DNA of 64,000 nt from Chenopodium formosanum (lineage: Eukaryota > Streptophyta > Magnoliopsida > Caryophyllales > Amaranthaceae): the NCBI GenBank assembly GCA_024500155.1, contig CM044866.1:36199501-36263500 (forward strand). Direction: 5' to 3'. The notes under the pieces were generated by a model that saw only the letters and a list, made by a program, of their open reading frames with translations, had not been told where the DNA came from and made no database searches. Shown here piece after piece: positions 56,480-64,000 of this stretch. A program made the position numbers and the translations under genes. The number at the start of each line of letters is the position of its first letter. The stretch's first letter is position 1.

Positions 56480-57908
56480 TTAGTCATCGTTCTTTGTTGA
56501 TTTACCCTTGCCGATTAGTTCTTTCAGGTGCCCTTTCCTCAAGAGGAATGCCCCTTCACGCCTTAAGTTGTTGCAATCTACAGTTCGATGGCCATGGTCG
56601 CTGTGGTAGTCGCACCATTTGGACTTATCCTTTTCCTCATCCGACTTGTCACTCTTTCTAGGCCAACGAGCTACAAACCCTAGAGAATGAAGGGCGTTCA
56701 CCAAACCTCTGATGTCGACGCAGAAGCCGTATTCTGCTATGTCGGGATATGATTCGACGTCTGACCTGTCATTCACAACGGGTGGCACTTGGTTAGTATT
56801 ATCAACATTATCGACATTGTTTACCTAACTAGGCCTCTCACGAGGCTTTCGATGCCAACTCTTCTTGGATTTAGGGGGTCTCCTGTCGACTCTTTCACTG
56901 TTAGGTGCATTGAGGTTGTTGACGCCTTTTCTGGCCGCAAGATCTTCTACCAACCACATCTGGGCCAATGCTCTTGTTCTGACTTCTTCGAACGTTGTGC
57001 ATGGATACTTAGTCAATTCCTTGTAAAGCTTCGATTATGGGAATAATCCTCTTTTGAAAGCTTCTATGGCTGTACGTACATCATAGTTTTTGTCCCGATC
57101 ATTTCTTTGTTGAAGCATCCAAAATAAGACTTGATCGTCTCTCTATTTCGCTGCACGACGCGGTACAGATCACTGGTCTGCTTCTCCACCTTGCAGCCAT
57201 TGTTGAATGCTGAATAAAACCTTTTACACAAAGTTTGAAAGTTAGTAATGGACCCTCTTTTAATATCACACATCCATTCTAAAGCAGGTCCGGTAAGAGT
57301 TGCTCCAAAAGATTTGCAGAGGACAGGCTCGAGAAGGTTGCGAGGGATGGAGTTGAGTACTGCCACACCCACTGCTTATAGTGGTTGACATGCTCCAACG
57401 GACAGGTGCTTCCATCATAGAGCTTTGCTGGCGGCTGGATGTTGTGTCTGCGAGGGATGTCAGCCATTGCAATCCCGCGAACGGCGACGCAACAAAACCA
57501 TCAGGCTATTCCGTCACGGTTGGGATTGGCGCTCCTGGCAACTTCTTCAGTAGTCGAAGCAGCTTGGTGTTCTGAGCCTCGATCTGCCTTAACCTTTGGG
57601 CCGTTGGATCAGCCTCTTCGTCACCTCCTCCACCGAAGGCACTGCTACCTTCTACCTCTTCGTCTTCACCGCCTGATTTGTCTTCTGAATCTAGATTCAT
57701 CATGGTGGAGACGTCATGAGTGTTGCGGCGCTCTGCCTGACGTCTTGCTTCGAACAGACTCTAACTCTTTCCGCAGGGAGTCCACGGTCTTCTGGCTTTT
57801 AGTGGCGAGACGCTCGTTTTCGGCCTTCTGCCTTGCGAGCTCTTCTTGAGTTTTGCGAACCTCTTGCATTAATTGGTCCAAGGTCATGTTTTCTTCTGCA
57901 GAAGCCAT
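56480..57908 (-). pseudogene. Tat gag
   Basis: ATG at 57908 begins an N-terminal coiled coil (DQLMQEVRKTQEELARQKAE). Then follow the gag core (LYDGSTCPLEHVNHYKQW; FGATLTGPALEWMCD; FYSAFNNGCK) and the zinc knuckle CDYHSDHGHRTVDC (C-x2-... variant with H and C ligands). Five frames are needed, so gag is disrupted. Confidence 0.85.
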
Positions 57909-57972
57909 GGATGCTGAAGGATTTTGTTAAGAGATGTTGTTTTTGGAATGAACGAAAATCTAGTCGTCGGCC

Positions 57973-57990
57973 CCACGGTGGGCGCCAAAT
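57973..57990 (-). other. Tat primer-binding site
   Basis: Directly inside the 5' LTR; the minus strand reads TTTGGCGCCCACCGTGGG, the primer site type frequent in plant Tat elements. Confidence 0.75.
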
Positions 57991-58548
57991 TGTTAATGCC
58001 AAAAATCGTCAAGGGACGACGTTAGGCTGGGACGTCGATGACTAGACAAATTATATCATAGATAAATGAATGCTAAAAAAACAAAGGCAAAACGATATTT
58101 TGTTGACGCAGAAAACCCAATGAAGTGGGAAAAACTGCAGGTGGGAGAGATCCACCGATTATACTATGTGAATAATCAAGTGTTACAACGAGTAAGCTAA
58201 TGACAATGAGTTCAGAGAATGATGCGTAAGAGGGATAGATTGGAATTTACAACTAAAGTACTCTTCTATTTATAAGATAAACACAGCAGCTGGATTCTCC
58301 AAGATAGCCGTTGAACTTCAATGCTTATCCTTTCCACGAGACTAGGGAATTAGTTGATGGACTCATTCTTCTGATCTTCTAGGTTTGACAACGGTAAAAT
58401 TGAGTATCTTACTGTACAAGTTGGACCTTGGGCCTGCTGAACTGGTCAAACGGTATCCAAGATTTTCGGGACGTCAGTTACCACTTTTGGACGACGCTAC
58501 TTTGTGACGCCTGTTCCTAAGACGCGTCATGAAAATTTTGCACTAACA
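57991..58548 (-). repeat. 5' LTR of the Tat element
   Basis: 558 bp, TG...CA, same termini as the left LTR. It contains the 11 bp (around CAAGGGACGAC) that the left copy lacks. Minus-strand TATA box near 58266-58276. Confidence 0.92.
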
Positions 58549-58553
58549 AGTAC

Positions 58554-59864
58554 CAGTAATTTATTTTTAATTTTATTTTATTGTTGAACTCTATATCCAA
58601 AGCACATAGGCAGTGTTCATGCTGATTTCAGTGACAAAAGATGTAATCTACTCACCTCCTTATGTTGCTACAAGTGCCGAATTCATTCTCGTTTCAATCC
58701 ACAAAGGAAACTGAAGAGTACATTCAGCTAGGTTCAATCAATTAAGGAACCTCGAAAGTGTAATCGATAAAATTAGTCCATGGAGCATTCACATGAGTAC
58801 TATACGTTCACATCTGAAGGGATGCATGTACATCACACGATGTCGTTTGCAGATACTTCGTATTAGACATGCTAGTACAAGTGCAAAGAACTCTCATATT
58901 AACTTACCAATGAGAAGAGTAGCTTTGTTTAGCACCATCTTTTTATTAACTTGATTACTGATAACCATTAAAATCAATTTTGCTCAACATTAGAAGTTTG
59001 GAAGCAATGAACCAAAACATGCTGTGGAAGCCTTACTGACTACGAACGATTTAACAATGGCATTGCCAATGTCTAAACAAGACAATGTCTTTACACGCTT
59101 CAGGAAACAAAAAGTATGTACAAATCATATCACATAGCTAACTAATTTTGCGTCTGGGTGATGCCCGAGTTGCTAATTAGATTTTGGGATATACTATAGT
59201 ATAATATTAATGACATTATCGTTATTTTTACGATAAGTTGATGTAAAATATCATTGTTTTAAATTGAAAAACTAGTTTTTAGGTCTAGACGATGCCCCAT
59301 GTTATTACATGTATTACAATAATTGTGAATGATATTCATGATTCAAAGTATTATAATGATTATGCATGTCATTCATAATTTAATCCTACTTTTATTGATT
59401 TTTTTGTATATTATGTTGTCATATAATAATTTTTTTTGCTATTAAAGACACATTAAAACATGATTCAATGGTTAAGTTCCTATTAGTTAATCTTGTGATC
59501 AAGAGTTTAAATATTGTGCAAATTATGAGTCTATATTTTTAAACCTGTAATTAATCCCATGAAATAAAAGTTAATAAAGAAAATCAAGAAAGTACATGCC
59601 ACGTGGCACATGAACTTGATGGTAGGAGGAGAGAAAGAAAAATAAAGAAATATTAAAATATGATAGTTGGGGGTCCACTAGAAAAGAAAAAATTAGCAAA
59701 ATATTGTAAATGGTTTTCAAAAAAGGAAATGGAGCAAGTAATAAAATACGGCCGCAAAGGAAAGTGGAGCAAGTAATAAAATACTGAGGAAGTGTGTTAT
59801 ACAAAGTACAATTTACGTGTTCTAATTCTGTTAATTCTATATTAGGAGAAAATACTCTATTAAA
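58554..59864. other. Intergenic, nothing recognised
   Basis: AT-rich DNA, continuing the flank into which the Tat element inserted. It contains TGCCACGTGGCA (59597-59608), a perfect palindrome with a G-box core. No gene supported. Confidence 0.45.
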
Positions 59865-59873
59865 TTTGATTAA

Positions 59874-60885
59874 GGAAATTTTGTCAACAATTACCATTTA
59901 AAATAGCCACTTTTGAGAACAATTACATATAATTTTTTTTTTGAAAAAATTCCACAAAAACACAGAAAAGTTTAAGTAGCATTACCATTTTTGGTTTTCC
60001 GGCAAAAGTTTCCGGTTGGTGGGGTTTACTTTATATAATTTCAATCAATAATTGAGGTAGAGACAATAACAACGGAATTTAATGTCCGAACACAATTATA
60101 GGTTAATTATTATCTTTCATTTAGCATTGTAGATGTTTTAATTTCTCAATTGAATATTAAAATTAGGGGGATAAAAAAAAATTAAATTTAGGCTTTTACG
60201 AAATTGGGGGCCGAATTTGGTGCAATTGAATTATACTACCCAATTTAGGGTTAATGTAGAGACAATTTTGTTAGTTCATGAGTTTTTGAACGGAAACTAG
60301 TTATTGGCTCGGGCGATACCCCGGTACATGGTAAATTTATAAGTTTAATTAAAATTAATAAAAAGGGTTAATGTTAAAAAATATCAATAAGTGAATAAAA
60401 TATATATGAATCTATATTATCTTTCATTAATTTATCTAGTAATAAAATACGTCAATTTAGTATGGAAGTTATACATATGAAGAGTATTTCAAGTAAATTA
60501 AACATTATTAAAGTTACACCAATGAAGAGTTTTTTCAAATTAATTACACATTACTACAATTCAATGCATTGAGAGAAAAGTGATACACATAGGATGACAC
60601 ATGGCGCACATGTGACACTAAATAATAAATAAAGGTAATACATGGTGTTATTAGCATGTTGTTTATATGAGTTTTAATAATAATATAGATTTTATAAATT
60701 GGGTCACTGTAACCGGAGACTCTTGCTGAAAAACCAAAAGTGATAGCGCTACTTAAATTTTCTGTGTTTTTTTGGTAGGTTTTTTTTTTATTTATTTTTT
60801 ATTTTTTCAAAAAAAATAAAATAAATTTAATAGGTAATTGTTCTAAAAAATGGTCATTTAAATAGTAGTTGTTGACAAAATTTCC
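59874..60885. mobile_element. Mutator-like element with long TIRs, 1012 bp
   Basis: Starts GGAAATTTTGTCAACAA and ends with its inverse TTGTTGACAAAATTTCC; inverted similarity continues inward for about 170 bp (59874-60045 against 60700-60885), with shared blocks such as AACACAGAAAA, TTTAAGTAGC and TTTTGGTTTT. Flanks TTTGATTAA and TTCAATTAA match at 7 of 9 bases, as an aged 9-bp Mutator target. No transposase. Bases 60290-60320 (GGCTCGGGCGATACCCCGG) look like a further old insertion. Confidence 0.65.
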
Positions 60886-61300
60886 TTCAATTAATTGCAA
60901 CGTACGCAATTTTCTTTCATCTTTAATTGCAACAATTATTTGTTTGGTAGTTTTATAAGGAGCTGATCGGGAGGATTGAGTAGGTCGTTGGGACTACCAA
61001 CCCAAATCAAATTAACTACTTATAACCTAAACTACCTTAATACAAATATAGGGGTAAGTATAGGGTCGAACCCAAAGGAAGCATGCAAGCTAAATATCAA
61101 ATTCACTAAGCAAGAGTCAAGGAAAGGATAATTTTGTTGGTTTTTGGATAAAAAGCACTAAGACTACAAACAAGCAAATATAAAGAAGATTAAAAATCAA
61201 GAGAGAACGACGCTAGGGGTACGAGGGTGTCAAACATGATTAGAAAGAGGTGAATAACGATAGTTATCATGAAGAACATGCCAAAGAACACAAGATCCTA

Positions 61301-61518
61301 CCTAAACAATTCATTCTCATGCAATAGTCTAGGCAAATCAATGAAAGAGCCCTATGCTAATAGAATCATTCTCATGCATCCTATTAGACACTAGCAAAAT
61401 CAAGAGAATAAAGAGGCACAAATCATAGAACTCTATTTTAACAACTCATTTTCATGCAATCATCAAAATAGAGGTGATCTTAATCTAGTTCAAATCATTT
61501 TCATGCATTTAAACTAGA
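61301..61518 (-). other. Four phased hairpins with conserved loops
   Basis: Plus-strand loops TCATTCTCATGCA at 61311 and 61366 and TCATTTTCATGCA at 61446 and 61495 are each enclosed by complementary arms: CCTAAAC/GTCTAGG (one mismatch), CTAATAG/CTATTAG, CTCTATTTT/AAAATAGAG and TCTAGTT/AACTAGA. The arms differ completely between the four, yet each pairs with its partner. Spacers also share AATCAA and AAAGAG motifs. In the minus-strand RNA the loops read UGCAUGA(G/A)AAUGA. Confidence 0.75.
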
Positions 61519-62075
61519 AGGTAATCAAATAAAGTGCAACAATAATCTCAAGCCATTAAAAATCATATCTTTCATCAATTTAAGGCATGTATTCAATCCA
61601 ACCATCATCATTCATCCAACATTCAACACATATTTTCCACCCCCTTCCCCTAGCTAAGAAATTAGCCTAGAGAAGGGAGATTAAACATGATGATAAAACT
61701 AAATGAAAACAAAATAGACATGGAAGCAAACATGATCAAAAACAATGAAAATACCAAAGATGTCAATCCACAAAACAGATAGAAATAAACAACTAGAGTG
61801 CAAATAAACTAAGCTAAGAGAAAGGATTAGAGATTACTAAGTAGGCAATGGTAGAAAGATTAAAACTTGCAAAGTTGCTTGATTGATTGAAATGAAACTT
61901 GAACCAAAGTTGCATACATGAAGATAACTTGAATAATACTACACTTTCTCTCTCTAAGATTAGGGTTTAATTGTCTTCTAAGATAAGGCTAGATGATCCA
62001 CTAATCTACCCTACGACCTCTATATATAGGTCCCTTAAAAGATACAAAAATACGAAATAAAAAAAACTGAAACTC

Positions 62076-62440
62076 AGCGGTGCGCGCCCGCGCATATACA
62101 CTGCGCGCCCTCGCAGATCTTGTGCGCCTGCAGATCTGTGGGTACGGGGAATTAGACCCATGGATGCGCGCCTTCTCCCAGCAATACTGCGCGCTCGCGC
62201 TTGAAGAGTGTGCGCCCGCACACAAGGCGCGCACAAGGCGCACACTACTCTCTGTTTTGGCTCTGCTTCCGCTGCTGTCTTGTGCAGGTTCTCCAAGGCG
62301 CGCCCGCACATATCAAAGGCGCGCGCCCGCACACAGGGCGCGCACAAGGCGCGCAAAACCTTCTGTTTGAGTTCTGTTCTTGAAGCCTTCTTGCGCGGGT
62401 TCTCACAGTGATGCGCGCCCGCACACAGGGGATTTTGGGG
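62076..62440 (-). repeat. CpG-rich repeat patch in LTR
   Basis: At least ten imperfect copies of GCGCGCCCGCACACA or parts of it, in an otherwise AT-rich LTR, placed 50-400 bp upstream of the LTR TATA box. Overlapping Arg/Ala-rich frames on both strands are products of this repeat, not genes. Confidence 0.75.
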
Positions 62441-62618
62441 GTGAATTGCTCTTCTTCCAATACCTTGATTCCTACAAAACAAAAACAAAGAAAACAAGGA
62501 GAAAGTCAAACAAAGAAAAGAAGAACAAAAAGGAGAGAAAAAGGGGACAAACAAGCTACAAATGTGAGGGAAAACCCGTAAAAAGAACACTAAATTATGG
62601 CATAAATTCCACTCATCA

Positions 62619-64000
62619 AATTCCCCCACACTTGCTTCTTGCTTGTCCTCAAGCAAAGGAAACCAAGGCAAAAGACAACATACATAACAAACACAACATG
62701 ACAAGGTTCAAGAAAATCAATCAAGTACCATGGTGAGAAATGCTCAATTCGGACTCAAATATAATGACATTGACAAACCTAAGCTAAGCATAGAGAACTA
62801 ATGATTTCATCCTCCGCCCTAGCCCCATCCAAGACGGTCCACGTTCTCTCCGCTAGCTTCAATTCATCCCCTAGTTGGCTCCTTATGATTCCGCGAGGGA
62901 ACCGGAAAAAAAATAATTCTATGTGGAACAATGAGGCTATCCCGACATCTCAACTATGCATACTCTCTCCATAGGGTTGAAATCCATCTCCCTCCACCGT
63001 TTCCTTGACCACGCCCCTCTAAAGTCCAAGGGTCTTAGTTAAGGTTGTAACGTCATGGCTAAAGGTTAAGGTTGGGAATTAATTTGAAAATTTTGGTGGA
63101 AACTCCTAAGTGAAGCATAAGAGTGGTCATCTCTCAATAGCAGCATAGGAATCTAACCTAAATTTCAAATCACAACCTTCAATACAAATTACATGACAAT
63201 ACTACTCTTTTTGCAAGATTTTCATTCAACTCAATTTTTCCTTCTCTTTTTCCCTTCTTTCTTTCCCCATCATTTTTTTTCTTTTTTTTTAGAATGGTGT
63301 TTGGTTTTCATAAATTACAACTTCCTTGCCAAACCTTTTGCACACTTTTTCATGAATAGACTTTCAAGACCTCATTCGAACCAAATTGCACGACTTCCTT
63401 GCTTAAAACCAAGACTCTCAAACTCGAACTTCACAAGCCGATGCTTCACTAACTACAAGGGTTGGTAGAACATAGGCCACTAGGTATGTAATGTGGTTTA
63501 ACCAAGTAAGGGGAAATAAGGATCAACATGGCTAGCAAGAAGGTATAAGTAAAATAAAAACCAAATTTGTAACAAAACACAAGGAAAACAAAGAAAAATG
63601 AGAAGAAATGCCCTCTTCCTCCTCTAGAGTTATATGATCACGATCTTGGGAGCTAGATACCAACACAAGGATTAAGGCACGCATAGTTAAGGATCCAAAA
63701 TGCCGCTCAACAAAAGTGATGGAGGCTTGAACAATGAACGCTCACATGGGACATGAAAATAAGCAAATACCAACCAAGGGAATCCTATTCACTACGGAGA
63801 GCAACACCATCTTACCACTTTCCCGTGAACTACGGGTTCAAACGTCCTCAAGAGTTCTAAACCGGCTACCTTAGCTTAAAATGTGTCTAGTTCAACCCTA
63901 AGCACTCTCAAACCGTGAAGACCCTCTTCAACTAGGAAGGTAAGCATTCAAAAATATGTCATAACAAAAGCATATAGGTCCACATGTCCAAATGAGCGAA
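62619..64000 (-). mobile_element. 3' internal part of the same gypsy-type element
   Basis: Directly inside the LTR the minus strand reads AAGTGTGGGGGAATT, a polypurine tract, preceded by GAGGACAAGCAAG, a context typical of plant Athila/Tat elements. The remaining 1.35 kb to the window edge shows no coding domain on either strand, so it is the non-coding stretch before the 3' LTR. gag-pol would lie beyond the window. Lineage is inferred from these motifs. Confidence 0.65.

Larger units (their letters stand above)
49005..58548 (-). mobile_element. Ty3/gypsy Tat-clade retrotransposon, 9.5 kb
   Basis: Complete copy with perfect target duplication AGTAC (49000-49004, 58549-58553). Minus-strand order: LTR, primer site, gag, protease, reverse transcriptase, RNase H, a second archaeal-type RNase H, integrase, then a long spacer with a plus-strand gene, polypurine tract, LTR. 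RNase H duplication and an antisense gene are known marks of the Tat clade. All gag-pol domains are broken by stops or frameshifts. The LTRs differ at about 24 positions plus an 11-bp gap (about 95.5% identity), suggesting an old insertion. Confidence 0.93.
60964..62618 (-). repeat. 3' LTR of a gypsy-type element, 1655 bp
   Basis: Plus strand starts TGATCGGG and ends ACTCATCA, so the minus-strand LTR runs TGATGAGT...CCCGATCA. It is next to a polypurine tract and is therefore a 3' LTR. Minus-strand TATA box CTATATATAG at 62021-62030. Upstream of it (62076-62440) is a CpG-rich patch of GCGCGCCCGCACACA-like repeats. Downstream, in the transcribed leader, are four hairpins (61301-61518). Near its end the minus strand has TTTGGGTTCGACCC, common in Athila/Tat LTRs. 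Confidence 0.82.

Noticed and set aside
61301..61518. CRISPR-like array (regular repeats with unique spacers)
   Set aside because: Nuclear plant DNA, only four repeats of 13 bp with irregular spacing and complementary flanks; explained as hairpins in an LTR.
62001..62736. Several overlapping Arg/Ala/Cys-rich frames on both strands
   Set aside because: Products of the GCGCGCCCGCACACA repeats in the LTR; no conserved domain.

Overview
The window is nuclear DNA of a flowering plant, almost certainly a eudicot. Genes are split by GT-AG introns in AT-rich DNA, host products match plant families (B3, ATP23, p23, argonaute 2, RAD51D), and much of the rest is plant-type transposable elements. The transposon content resembles Caryophyllales such as beet, spinach or quinoa, but the sequence alone does not prove the species. 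There is no bacterial, viral, plastid or CRISPR content.

Left part (1-19 kb): a two-domain B3 gene with one in-frame stop (2302-3231, +); an ORF ending in a truncated LINE endonuclease (3982-4992, +); a decayed multi-exon transposon gene of DUF1985 type (5880-7807, -); a 1.9-kb solo LTR with perfect 5-bp target duplication (8258-10134); a duplicated promoter leading into an ATP23 metalloprotease gene whose first coding stretch carries a TAG (10603-13131, +), with a PPR fragment in its 5'-UTR intron; a TRIM element (13966-14419); tRNA-like and minisatellite DNA; and a non-autonomous hAT element (17663-18704).

Middle (19-44 kb): a Ty1/copia element with 192-bp LTRs and internal deletions (19065-23298, -); a Mutator-like MITE (23569-23966); a complete six-exon p23 Hsp90 co-chaperone gene with a heat-shock element in its promoter and a TRIM in intron 1 (25792-29173, +); a three-exon AGO2-type argonaute with an in-frame TAG in PIWI (30803-36130, -); a second hAT element (36624-37651); a three-deep nest of DNA MITEs (39467-40519); and a 2.5-kb solo LTR (40650-43175).

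Right part (44-64 kb): a complete ten-exon RAD51D gene (43837-48846, +). A 9.5-kb Ty3/gypsy Tat-clade element (49005-58548, -) lies 158 bp beyond its stop codon and carries an intron-containing antisense gene with its own TATA box. A Mutator-like element with about 170-bp terminal inverted repeats follows (59874-60885). The window ends in the 3' LTR and 3' non-coding part of another gypsy-type element (60964-64000, -).

The host genes are not functionally linked; p23 (Hsp90 cycle, which also serves argonaute loading) and AGO2 are convergent neighbours, but I see no evidence that they form a unit. The most unusual signal is in the last LTR: four hairpins whose 13-base loops are nearly identical while their stems differ in sequence but remain complementary. 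They lie in what would be the 5' leader of the element's RNA.
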